Source: Rallus limicola (lineage: Eukaryota; Chordata; Aves; Gruiformes; Rallidae). From it: DNA of 64,000 nucleotides. The stretch is taken from positions 74,902,520 to 74,966,519 of the forward strand of contig JAKCOZ010000001.1 in the NCBI GenBank assembly GCA_022605955.1. Reading direction: 5' to 3'. A program made the position numbers and the translations under genes. The notes under the pieces were generated by a model, which saw nothing but the letters and a program-made list of their open reading frames with translations, did not search any database and was not told the origin of the DNA. Shown here piece after piece: positions 24,682 through 36,636 of this stretch; the stretch's first letter is position 1, and the number at the start of each line of letters is the position of its first letter.

Positions 24682-27529
24682 GTCCTAAAGCATTCTCAGA
24701 ATTCAACTGCAACTAATTCAATGCTTGCTTAAGGCCTACATTTACAACTCTTTATACAATAGACCTATAAATAGAATGGTTTTGTTGTTCCATCTCACCT
24801 TTAACTCAAAAACTGTCCCCATATGGCAGCAAGATGAAGACAAGAATTTAGAACACTTTTAAAAATACAAGATTGGAATGGGCCTGCTGGCCTCTGTCAA
24901 TCTCTCTCTGCAATTATAGGCAAATGCATACATAATCCCTTTCACAAACAGAAGTTTGTGTAGTCCTGTGTTAGTTAAATTAGGATTATCATTTTTGCTA
25001 TTCCTATTGGAAAGCTGTTCCATGTCATTATTCTTCTTATTGCTACATATTGACTCAATTTCAAGTTAAATTATAATTATGGGCCATGTACATTCATTTG
25101 GTTTTGTTTACTTCAGAAAAGCAAGAGAGAAATTAATACTTCTAACAGCCTAGCTAGCATGCTGGTAGTCAGGACACTCATGCTTGGTCAAGTCAAGAAT
25201 ATTAGTACAAGTTAAGACATCTTACTCAAAGACTGTAGCCTCTGGGCTAACAAGTTTTCTATAACAGGCATCCCTAGTTACCAGTCCAAGTTCCACTCCC
25301 ACCGAATTCTGCCTTGGACTCAAAGAATCTGTGCTGTGGGAGTTTTATTGAAGCTGGGTTATTTGAGGGGAAAGGAGAGAAGGGAAAAAAAAAAAAGAGC
25401 TGTGGTTCTGATGAAGTATCACTTTCCAACACATATATAAACCATATAAATTAATAATTCCTAACCATATCTATTAGATAAATAAACATTTAAAGGCACC
25501 TCAGAAAATCTGTGAAATAGTGTCAATAGAGTCCAGTTAAGTTTTTTGAGAGATTTCCTAACTTCCTGATTTTACTGTGGTTATATTCCCAAGTAGTATG
25601 CAGCATTCTAAGGGCTATGATTTCCTGAGCAACTGAAAGCTTTTTTTCTTTACACTGTTATTTCTGTCCAAGTCCAGCAAGCAAGTTCTAAGATTGCTGC
25701 CATCTTTTAATTGAAGTGGACTCTGGTGCCTAAGGGGCAGGGAAACATTGGGACCATAATTGAAAAATACACGCATTAGGCAAAGGAAAATTATTTATGC
25801 AAAAAATGAAGCACATCTCGCTTTAATAATCAATATTCAGAAGACAAGAAAGACCTTAGCAACTTTACATGCTAATACTAACCAGGTACTCAGCATGAGA
25901 CCCATCATTTTCACCCATCAAGTAAAAAGGTGAGAGTATCATGGAGATACTTCCATCTGAGTGACTGGATTGGGTACCTGGAGAGGAAAATAAATATGCT
26001 CCTTTCCCAGAACTGCTCAGTTACTTTTCTCAAGAGCAAGAGTGGTGCTTGGGAAGAACTGTGACCCTGTGAGGTTAAGGCTAGGTCCCAGAAGTACAGC
26101 CCAACCCCAAAAGACCTAGTGAGCTACGGAAGAAGTGATGATTAATTTCTGTGGACGTTTCTAAGTCTTCAAGGGCTGAAGATTATTTCCTCTTTGCTAA
26201 AGGTCAGCTTTTACACAACCTATTTGCAATGAGCTGCATTTAGTGTTGTGAGCACCAGAGCAGGTACTCAGTGTGAACAATTCACTGAGACAAGTGACTT
26301 TCAACTTAACAGTTACAAAGGTCTTATGCAGTAATTGCCCTTTAAACAAACTTACACCATGATCAGAGGATGTCAAATTTGGGAGGAAGTTTATTTTTGC
26401 AAGCTGTTGAATGTGATAGGGTGTTTTTCTTTAAACCATAAATCTGCTGACTTTTGTGGAAGCTTTTGGAAACTATGAAACATGCAATTGTTTCAGTGAG
26501 GGGTTTGCTGAAAAATGCCTGATGGTTATCTTTAAATTATTAGTTTAACTAAACAAGAGAAGTTGAATAGCTGCTGGACAGATATTTTGCAGGGAAATAC
26601 CTGTTTGTGTCTGCATCATCCAGCTACACTTCCCAGCTCTCTTCAAAGCCCAACAAAAAAATCAATCTGGGCCTCAGTGAGGTACTTGCATAACAGCACA
26701 GGATTTAAATGCAGTAAAAAAGATACTGTGAGGAATCTCTGCAAATACAGAGTTAACATCATAAGCCCCTTGGCCCGGACCAAAACCCATGAAGTGAATG
26801 ATAGCTTTGGCTCATCACTAAAGAAGCAATTAATTGCTTCTCTCTGGCTCCCAGCATCCCTTAAATGGTGCCTGCAAGACCATAAGTGTCTTGAGCTTTT
26901 CATACTTTAGTGGCAGTCTCATATAAAGGAAAAGTGGATTCAGACTTGAGGAGAAAGGGGCAGAGATTCTAAAGGGCATGTAGAACTTTCTCTTTTTTTC
27001 TGTCTTCTGCATATTACAGTACTTTTTTTCAGTGTTAATACTACACTGGTTTTTTTTTTCTTCCTAGAGATAAAGTTCACCTCAGCAGAAAGAGCCAGGG
27101 AACAAAAAAAAATACATTCTCTCAAGTCTACATAAGTCCAAACAGTTCAATTTTATCTTCAGCTTGAATTATTCCTATTATCAATTATGCAAAGAAATAA
27201 CAATCAATCACAAACGTACCCTTATCTGACATTAGCATGTAGCAAGCTTAATGTGCTTAATAAGCATGAGCTTTGGCTCACAGCTGTTGTAGAACAGACA
27301 AACTGCTTTTATTCTCCTTTTACTGACAGAGGAGCTAAAGAAAAAGGGAAATTTTGCACCTGCTGATAATCACCCAAACCACCAAAGAAATGTGTTAGAT
27401 ATCTCAGAAGGAAAGGGCAATTGGAAAGGGAAAGGACAGTAAAGGTAGGAGAATGGGGTTTGGTCAACCACACAGAAAGTGCACTAAAGACTCTGGGATA
27501 AGAAAAAGCATGTTGGAGTGGATTATTTC

Positions 27530-27549
27530 TTTTTTTTTTTTTTTTTTTT
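27530..27549. repeat. Poly(T) run, 20 bases
   Basis: An uninterrupted run of 20 T residues, the longest homopolymer noticed in the window. On the minus strand it reads as a poly(A) tract, but no retroposed source sequence is recognisable beside it. Confidence 0.85.
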
Positions 27550-28711
27550 GAGAGCAGTCAGTTTGGGAAAACACACTTGGTTCTTTTGCAGAAAAAACCC
27601 TCAACAAACAAAACCCATGCTCAGTTCTGATTAAAGAAAATTAGTATAAACTTGTATTTAATTTCAGTTTCCCCTTTTCTGTACAGATGATGATGATGCT
27701 TAGCTGCATTGTAATTTTGTCGTAGCATATGAGAAAACTCATTAGGCTAAGAATGTCAATGTCAGTTTCTATAGAAAACAGCATTTAAGGGATCACATAA
27801 CTATTATCATGTCACTTTCACACCTTCTGCCAAACTACAGCTGGCTCATTAGCCCAGGACAAGAACTGAAAGGAAGCCTCAGGATTTGTACTGACAGGCT
27901 TTTGCCTGTCTCGTCATCAACCTACAGCATACAGTTACATCTAAATACAGGTGGAAAAAAGCTTTCTTAAGATGAATAATCTGTTATTTCTTGAACGGTT
28001 CTTATGGCCATTTATAAACAGAAATAAAGTATTATTTCTAGTATCTCCTAATGTTATTCTCAAATGGCTGAATATTGGTATAAACTTTATTTTTTTCAAT
28101 GTAGGCCAGATATTAATTTAAATTAAAATTAAATGCATATTCAATAAATCATTTTATAATGTGACCAAAACAATGTATTGGCATTAGTCAAACTAGTTCC
28201 TACGAAGTGACCTAAAACTTTGCCCAGGATTTATAACTTCTATAAATTGGCAGTGGTAGGAGTCAGCTGAAAAATATGAAACAATTGAATGCTTTTGTTA
28301 ACATTTAACACTATATTTTTCATTTCTTTTAAACAATCATGGCTATAAATTTCCTGCAGGAGACATTATTTCCCACACAGTACAAAAATTACCTCTGGGA
28401 CTTCATTTTATTCCAGACAAAGCATGAATTCTTTTGCAGTCTATGTGAATATCTGTGTGTGCATGCTGTTTATAACGCCATAGATTATTTAGCCTCCTGC
28501 AGTTTACAAATAATAGGTGGAAGTTCTCATTGCTTCACTACAATGGTAGCTTTCTGAAGTAGAGTAGTAGACCTATTTGCAATGTGAAGTAGGGGCCAGC
28601 ATTTCATTAATTACTTTTGTCAGGCCAGGACTAGGAATACTGGGGGAGAGAGGGAGGGGAATAAATAAAAATAAAGTACTATATCACGTAGGGTGTCTTA
28701 ATAATGAAATA

Positions 28712-28771
28712 AAATGATCCTAAATGGTAAAGAGATGAGACAAATGATCCTAAATGGTAAATGGATGAGAC
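28712..28771 (+). repeat. 30-bp tandem duplication
   Basis: Units at 28712-28741 and 28742-28771 share 28 of 30 bases (both begin AAATGATCCTAAATGGTAAA and end GATGAGAC). The two differences are adjacent, at the 22nd and 23rd positions. It is a simple slippage duplication. Confidence 0.9.
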
Positions 28772-30475
28772 AACAGCTTTGTTCAATATAGAGGTATAAC
28801 ACTACAAGTGTAAGATGTAAGCCATCACAAAGGAATAAACATCAAATTGTTCAGATTTTATTACCTCTCACTCACTGCCACGTCTGGCAAAGCTCCTTAA
28901 TAAGAGATGGCACTTTTAATAACTCCAGTGTGTTTATCATAACTCCCTAAGTAAAATGGTGACATGCACATTTGTTCCTCTCTTCCTCTTTTCTGTTTAG
29001 AATGACAACTCTTCCCAGCAGAGTCTCCCATAGAAATGACCTTCTGTTAACGTATCTAGAATTTCTTTCAAATGGCTGAGAGAAGCAAACAAGAGCAGAC
29101 TAGGGAGTTAAGATGATCTTCCTGTAAATAAAGAGAATTTTTCCTATCTTTCCTTGTTCACGAATTGGAACACACATTGAAAAAGATATCTGTGCAAATG
29201 CTGCTGCTACTGATAAAGCAATTAAGATTTAAAAAAAAAAAAAAATCATCGGTTCCCCAGGGAGAAATTACTAAAATTAATGTGCCATTTAGAATATATT
29301 TTCAACAGGGAAAAAAAAAAAAAGGAGAAATGAAACATTACCTTTTTATGATTTGGTATCACTTTTCAGCTTTTCTAATGAAAGCACATAGTTTGAACTT
29401 CAGAATTTTGGTTTCTTTTGTCCCATATCTATTTTAAATAATATTATATAAAATACTGTGTTGAAACAATGACTCACAATGAAATGTAATTTTTGGAATT
29501 TCTAAGATTTTGCATTTCCCACCACAAAATCTGGTTATTAAACCTACTAGCCTAAATTTTTGGTCCATGGGGACCATACAAAGGGAAAAATGCAGATAGT
29601 TATAATGAACCAACTGAAAAGTGAGATAAGAGAGATAGAAATTACCTCCAATATAAATATATTGATATGTATGCAAGTTGCCCAAATAACTGTCACTAGT
29701 TTTTTTCTGTTAAAGGCCCAGCATGGAAGTTTTGTAATAACTTAAGAATATCCTTCAGCTTGAAGCTTCTTCATAAAGAACACAAACATGGTGTGGAGGG
29801 GTATCAGCAGCTTGGTGTGACCACTGTATTATCACTTGCCCTAGTCAGATAAAAACTTTCCCAGGACATTGCTGCAATAAAGAATTACAGAAATGATGAT
29901 GGCACAGCCATAAAACCAGGCAGGGAACAACACTATGCTCCTTTCCTATTGGCTATGAGAACCAACTGTTCAAGCAGATGTAAAGTAAACTGCAGCTCAG
30001 TCAAACATACTTTCAAGATGTGATGTCCTGGTCAAAGAAGGATAAAGATTTGTTTATTCTAAAATAAAGGCGAGAACACTGACCTTGAAGATCAGCTCAA
30101 GTATAAAGTGCCCTAAAATAACAAACAAAATGTATGTCATATCCACAAGACTAATTTTTCAAGTTTATACATGAAATTCATGAGCAGTTCTAGAGAGGCT
30201 GAGCCTACAAAATGCTATTGGGACTTGAGATGCTAAGAAACACCCAGAGGAATTTTGGATGTTCAGCACCTTCTAGAGTTACCATGATGGGGAAAAAAAT
30301 CCCATTTAAATTAAAGGGCTTAATACTAATATCTATATGCTGCTCAAAGGACTTATTTCTGGAACAAGAAAGACTTACCCTTAAAATTTAAACAAACTAG
30401 GCATACACAAGGCATACACATAGAACAGAAACGTTACCAGGAGCAGTCAGGTGGAGTTAGAAAGGGGAAATCATG

Positions 30476-31278
30476 CATGACTCACATGATAGACTAGCAC
30501 AATGTGGTCACTAGGTTGGTGGATGACAGGAGATCATGGGTGTTGTTTACTTTGACTTCAGTAAGGCTTTTGAAACTCATTTCCCTTAACATATGTATAG
30601 ACAAATGAAGCAACAGGTTAGGTGTCACTGAGGTGAAATGAAAACCAGCTGACCAGCTATGCCTAGTTCAGTACTACATATAGAGCTGCAGCTTGACATA
30701 TCCTCAACTAAGATGTTCAGGAGAGTGTAATCAGACACTCTCAGGGGCCAAATAATGTGCCCTTACCATTTAACCTCTTCTTTAATGAATCTCACACTGA
30801 GATTTCAGATGACATGAAAAGTAGAAGAATGAGTGATACATGATGTGGTTATTTTGCTGTTCAGAGGGACCTGGACAGATTGGAGAAAAAGGCCAACAGA
30901 AACCTTATTAAGTTCAGCACAGGGGAGTGCAAGTCTGAATCTGGGGAGGAATAATCCCAGGCACCAGTACACTGAATAAAGATTAAGCCTGAATGCTTCT
31001 CAACAGTGCCCAGTGACAGGATGAGAAGCAATGGACACAAATTCAAACATATAATTTCATCTTAATACAAGAAAACACTTTTTACTGCAAGGGTGATCAA
31101 ATATGTAGTGCATTTGTCCAGAGAGGCTGGGGAAAGCCATCCTTAGAGATATTGAAAATCTGACTGAGGATGATCCTTGGTAACCTGCTCTAGGTGACTC
31201 CGTTGAGTAGGGGGTTTGGGAAAGATGGTATGAAAAGATTCTTTACAACCTTACTGATTCTGTGGCTCTGTGATCCCA
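30476..31278 (+). mobile_element. CR1 LINE, long very worn copy
   Basis: Segments fall in CR1 order over about 800 bases. A 'gttggtggatgacaggagat' block (near 30515) leads into 'tactttgacttcagtaagg' (near 30549), which is part of the reverse transcriptase domain. Then come 'gagatttcagatgacatga' (near 30800) and 'gggacctggacagattgga' (near 30866). The ORF2 end and 3' UTR follow, with 'agagaggctgggg' (near 31120) and 'gattctgtggctctgtgat' (31256-31274) as the decayed 8-bp-repeat tail. Stops and frameshifts are frequent and no open frame survives. Part of the region between RT and the C-terminus seems to be missing near 30980. It is one of the oldest recognisable insertions in the window. Confidence 0.85.
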
Positions 31279-33877
31279 GATTAGCTCAAATGTAAATCAA
31301 TGCAGCCTCAAATTAAATAAACAAAAAAACCCCTCATATAATAGTGAAGAGTAAAATAATCTATAACAATACTTTTGCTTCTAAATGGTCTGTTAGACCC
31401 AGGTAAGTAATATCTAATTATTTCCTGTAAATACTTGCCTCGTATTTTTATAGGGTGGGGTTTTTATTTCAGTCAGCTTGGTGATCCTCCCATATTTGGC
31501 TTCTAAGTAAAACTGCACATCTGAATTTCATTAGTGCAAATTTTAATCTCAAGCTTAATACTAATAGAAACCAAATTTCGAATCTTGCTTCCACAAGCAG
31601 TTTCTCTAGAAACATAGGATCATAATTAGGTTTGCATTGTCAGGGATATACAAGCCTTACAGATTGTGACCAGTCATAATCCATAAACACAGCTTGAATT
31701 CCAGCCCTTTAAGATTAAAAAAGCTGACAAGGAGAAAATAAAATTAATCCAAAGTAGACATGGCTTTCTACTCCTTTAGGAAAGAACTCCATAGGAGCTG
31801 CTTTTTTGCATTATTTATACCTTATAAACCTGCAGACTCATTAACTAATTAATATCTGCTGCCATGTTAGGCACAAAGAAAATATTCCGAGGCATACAGT
31901 AGTATATTTTTTCATATCTAAAAACATAAAGTGACTCACGCTGGCTATGCACAAAGCAATGGCAAATCAGCACTAGGCATTCAGGAACATCTCATGTCTG
32001 GTCTAGTAAGACAAATCTATATCCTTTGAACTTCATCAATAAATCTGCATTGTGCTCACTGATTAATAAAGACTGGGTTTTGATATTCATATCTGCATTG
32101 TTCTCAAACTCTTAACCATAACCAAAGTCCAAAGACCTTTCCAAACATCTACATTCACAACAAGGTATATTTTGAGTTAGGCAGATTTTATCTCCATAAA
32201 GAGAAAATTTCAATTTTCAAGATTTATAAAGAACTTACACAGTGATAAGATTTGTGTTAATCCTCTGCACAGGAGTGAATTTGACCCTTTGTGAACTCAA
32301 GGGTGTGCGGGTTATATATCAGAAGTCCCAAATCTGTGGTAGATTCAATAAAAAGCCTTATTTCTTTTAAAATCAATGGCAACACACAGAGAGATATGCA
32401 TATTTTTAAGCAAGACATGTATTACTCAGAGAAAATCACATTCGATCACATAGCAGAAAAGTTGGAGAGAAGATACATTATTGTCTTCTCTAATGGAAAT
32501 TCCTTGATATGAACGGTATAACAAAGAGAGAAGGATATGAAAAGAAGCAGTGCATTACAAGTGTTTCAGACTTTTAGATGAGGGAGTGCAAGTTTCATAT
32601 CAGTCACTATAGCTTCTTCTTCAAGTGATACTGAAAGTCACCGTTTGTTGCATATCTGCTTCATATTTCACATACTATAAAAATTCAGGGTGCAGGAAAT
32701 ATGTCACAAGGAGAGAAGGGAATAGTGCTCAGGGATTGCACACTACTTTTACTAGATTTGATTTGTACGAGGCTATATAAACCCAAATGTACCGCTCATC
32801 AGTTGACAAAGGAAATAAGTGCTAAACTTGAACCACTGCTTTGTCAAAGACATAAAAAAATTATGCAAGGGCACAGTAGTTTTCTAGAATAAAATGTTTG
32901 GAATTGAACTAGTATAATTTCAAAGATCTTATTTGTTTGCATGAGGTAATTCATTAGGTATTATCAGCGATTCCAAAGTGTTGGATCACACATAGGATTT
33001 TGAAGCAATGCTGCTGTTCCAAATACTGACTATGCAGAAAGATATACAACTTCTGTCTTCATAGAAGCTTTTCTAGAATGAGGCAAAAGCAACAGACCGT
33101 AACATTATATAGACTTCTGGCCAGAAAAGGTGAACTCATAGCTCTGAATCATAATAATTAGCAGAGAAATTTTCACTAAGACTAGTCTTGCAAAATTGGT
33201 TGCTGTCAATATACTTGTCCCATTCATTCTTGAATAGCACAGAGTCTGCCTAGTGAATACTCTAAAAAGATCAAGTTTTAAAATGTAGTCTCTCATTAAC
33301 TTACCCCATTTTTCATTAAAAAAGAGGAAAAAAATAAAGGAAAGCGGGAAAGCAGGGAAGTGGACATGATTGTTTGCTCTATTTTGTATAACTGATGTAT
33401 TACACAACACAAAGAATCAGGAATTAATTATAGTAATTTATCTTTACACAGAAAGAAATAGTTAATCAGTACTGTTTATCTTGTTGGAGAGACCGGTTAG
33501 TTGTACACTTAATTCTAAACCAACACAAACCTCTATTGTGTTCAGCTATAACAAAGTGTATAAAAAAACACTTCACTAAGTTCAGTCAAAGACGTCAGCA
33601 GAACCACAGAGGTGTTATGTGCAGTAGATCTGAAAATCTGAGAGGCTGGGAGCAGAAAGCAGGATCTTGTTCTGCAGGCATAAGCATGTACTGAAGGCAT
33701 GCTCTTTCCTGAGACCTTTTTACAGTCCAGCTTCCAGTGGGCATGGCAGTACAGCTGGTCAGAACTGATAGAAAGCTCAAGGAAATTTGAAATATACTAT
33801 AGAAATTTCATTCATTTCCCACAGTCAGGGCAATATTTTATTACTTATTTTTTCCTCAAAAGAAAAAAAAAAACCAA

Positions 33878-33901
33878 AAAGATACTTCAGGAAGTATCTT
33901 T
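33878..33901. repeat. 24-base near-perfect palindrome
   Basis: AAAGATACTTC (33878-33888) and GAAGTATCTTT (33891-33901) are exact reverse complements with only AG between them. Confidence 0.8.
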
Positions 33902-36608
33902 GTTTGTAAGTATCTAAAAAGGCACTGTAAGAATCCTTTTTTTACTTCACTTCATCTTGGAGAATTGCAAGTGTTAGAACTACATGGGTCAGATACAGTT
34001 TTCCCACCACTAATTTTTTTTCAAACTTTGGCTTCAGTTTTTCTTGCTCTATTAAGTAAATTATTTTTTACTTTGTTTTTAATATACGTAGCTTTTTACT
34101 CAGAAAGATGACAAACTTTCTCTAATAATGGTGCTTAACAAGGTCTCCTAGAAGGGAGTAGCAGAGTCTCATAGTTTTACAGATCTGTAAGTTTAAACAA
34201 AGTAAAGGCAGGGAAATGTAACGAGAAGCAGGGGCAAATTCCTGCAGAGATCAAAATGCACCCCAAAAGCCAGACCTGTCAGTCTAACACAATGATATTC
34301 AACTCGGACAGCCTGCAGACTCTTTCTGAGGAGTAAAAAAATAGTCAAAAGTAATTAAAAAATAAGCTGGTATTGTTTTAAATTCTGCAGATTTCTACCT
34401 CCACCATCAACCCGAATTTTGAAAGCTGACATGTTGAAGATTTAAAATGTTAACTCCTTTTTGACCTTGCAACTTAATCATCATTGGGTTTTTTTTTTTT
34501 ACTTTAGATCATTGATATTCACCCTGACAGGACAAAAAAAACAAAGACAACACCCTGGTGAATTACTTGAATTTGACTTCCAGTTTTACAAAAAATGCTT
34601 TCTTTTTAGGAGCAGGTGGGAAACCACAGATAAAACTGATGTAGCTATAAACCTTTGATGCATGTAAAGATACATCCTCAGCATGACTGAAGTTGTTGTC
34701 CGGAAGCAAGATGAACACACTTTCAGACTGAATCCTGGTCAGTTGGTGAAAAGCATGCTCATTGTACAACATAACTTGTGATTGGAGGGGCTTGGACTGA
34801 AAGAGGCCTGTTTATTTTCTCAGATCAACAGAGATAAGATCAACTGCTTGCTGGGAAAGATGGAGGGAAGGGTTGCAGTTCGTCAGTGACCACAATTCTT
34901 AGTCTTGTGCCTATTTAAGCTTACAGATGCTTGCACAAGCTGCATGAGTGTACTTACATATGGGGAATACTTTTACAATATTAAGCTAGGAAGCCTAAAC
35001 ATTTGATCATTTATTCCTGTTAAGATGCTCCACAGATCCATAAAAATGTAACACACATCCCATTTAAGGTCCCTTTGAACCACCAAGATAGGATTGAGAA
35101 GACTAGAGGAAAAATCAGTCTCCAAATGTTAGTTTGAATTTAAAAAAAAAAATTCACCTTGTTAAAACTGTATTATCTTGTATTGAAAGGTGTGAATTGT
35201 ACATGGGAAAACACCCAAAAGGGGTTGGAACCAGCTAGTTCAGTATCAGTAACAATGTAGCCCTGTAATCAGAGTCAAGTTTCTTCAGAAGGTTATGTAG
35301 GCTGTGCAGAGCTCCAGCTTATCAGTTCCAAGACATTAGATTTAAATCCAGGTGAGTCTAAAACAGGTGCCTTTACATCTCACTGAAGGGCAGACACTCT
35401 TAAAAGTATAGAGGAGAAACATAACCTGTACAATTCAGCATTTACATGGAAACCCAAATATCAAGGAACTGTACAATGGGGTCTTTTAAGATGGAAGTGT
35501 CAATGCCCTTATGTTGTAGGAGCTTGTAAAAGACAGCATGCGGGTCAAAGATCAGGAAAGAAACTCTACTAGTGTTAGCCTCAGTGATAAATCCTCTACC
35601 TCAAAGGCCCACTGAAATTAAGGATAAATTATACTGTTAAATGGAAATTACTGTTGGACATGGTGGTCAATTATTCCCCAGATTCCCAGTGGACTGAAGT
35701 TTTCCAGTGAAATCGTTATTTCTACAAAAAAGATGTTAGAAATATGCATTATGCAGCTTAAATGCTGTTGAAGTTGATGCCAAGAAAAACAATTGTTCCT
35801 GGCTGCATTGGAGATAATTTGGCAAGTTACTGAAGTTTTGCTGTATGCCCCAATTTATTGCTCTGTATACAAAGCTATTCCTTAAGCCAAAAGCTATGTT
35901 AAACTATAACAAGTTTATATTTTATGCCGAAGAAGAAAAGGTGAGAAAGGAACAGAACATTTTTCAGTATTAAAGCATGTGTTGAGAAACTATATTACAC
36001 CAGAGCACAACCATTGGAATGCTATTGTGGTAGAGAACTTTTTGGTTTGGTAAGTTTTAAAGCCTGTAGGTCATCTGGAGGCTGTTTCCAGCTCAGGAAG
36101 TTTTTGAGCATGTGGTTAGACCACAAAGCGATCTAAAATGCTTTAAGAAAATGTGGTTTCTTTTTCCTCCTAAATTTCTTTATGTCACATTTGTCAACAA
36201 ACACATCACTGCACAATTGCCATGTGATCCCACAGCAAATTGCCTTTAGATTGAGATTCTGCCTGACAAGCTTATCTAAGACTCTCCTCTCTTGAGGGCA
36301 AATGCATCCCGTATCATGAAGGCACATAGTCTTCATTGCCACAGTTATCTGAAACAAGGTCATTAACCTGATCATTCATGACATAAAGAAGGCAGGGCAT
36401 TGCTTCATGAAGCTCAAAACCAGTGAAAGACTCCTTAACCCTTCCATGAGCAATGAGGCAATCAGAATTGTTTCATGAATACAAGGACAAGTGCAGTATT
36501 TGGTACTGCAGTCAATGAGAGATGATTTTTTTTTATCCTTGGGCTGAAACATCTATATTTCTCTTGGAAAGACTGTCAGTGTGTAAAACATTATAAAAAA
36601 GCAGAAAG

Positions 36609-36636
36609 CAAGAAAGCCTTTCCTATGGCTTTCTTG
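36609..36636. repeat. 10-bp inverted repeat, 8-nt loop
   Basis: CAAGAAAGCC (36609-36618) pairs perfectly with GGCTTTCTTG (36627-36636). No function is assigned. Confidence 0.75.

Larger units (their letters stand above)
24682..30475. other. Unique AT-rich sequence, no gene seen
   Basis: No classifiable repeat or exon was found. It contains a 20-base T run (27530-27549), two A runs (29231-29245 and 29311-29323), a 30-bp tandem duplication (28712-28771) and a motif-dense patch at about 27150-27300 that reads like a regulatory element. Open frames of up to 115 codons (26563-26910) have no recognisable motif. Confidence 0.55.

Noticed and set aside
35055..35100. 'aaggtccctttgaaccacc', similar to a CR1 3' end
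   Set aside because: Only about 20 bases resemble CR1. Neither the upstream body nor the tail is present.
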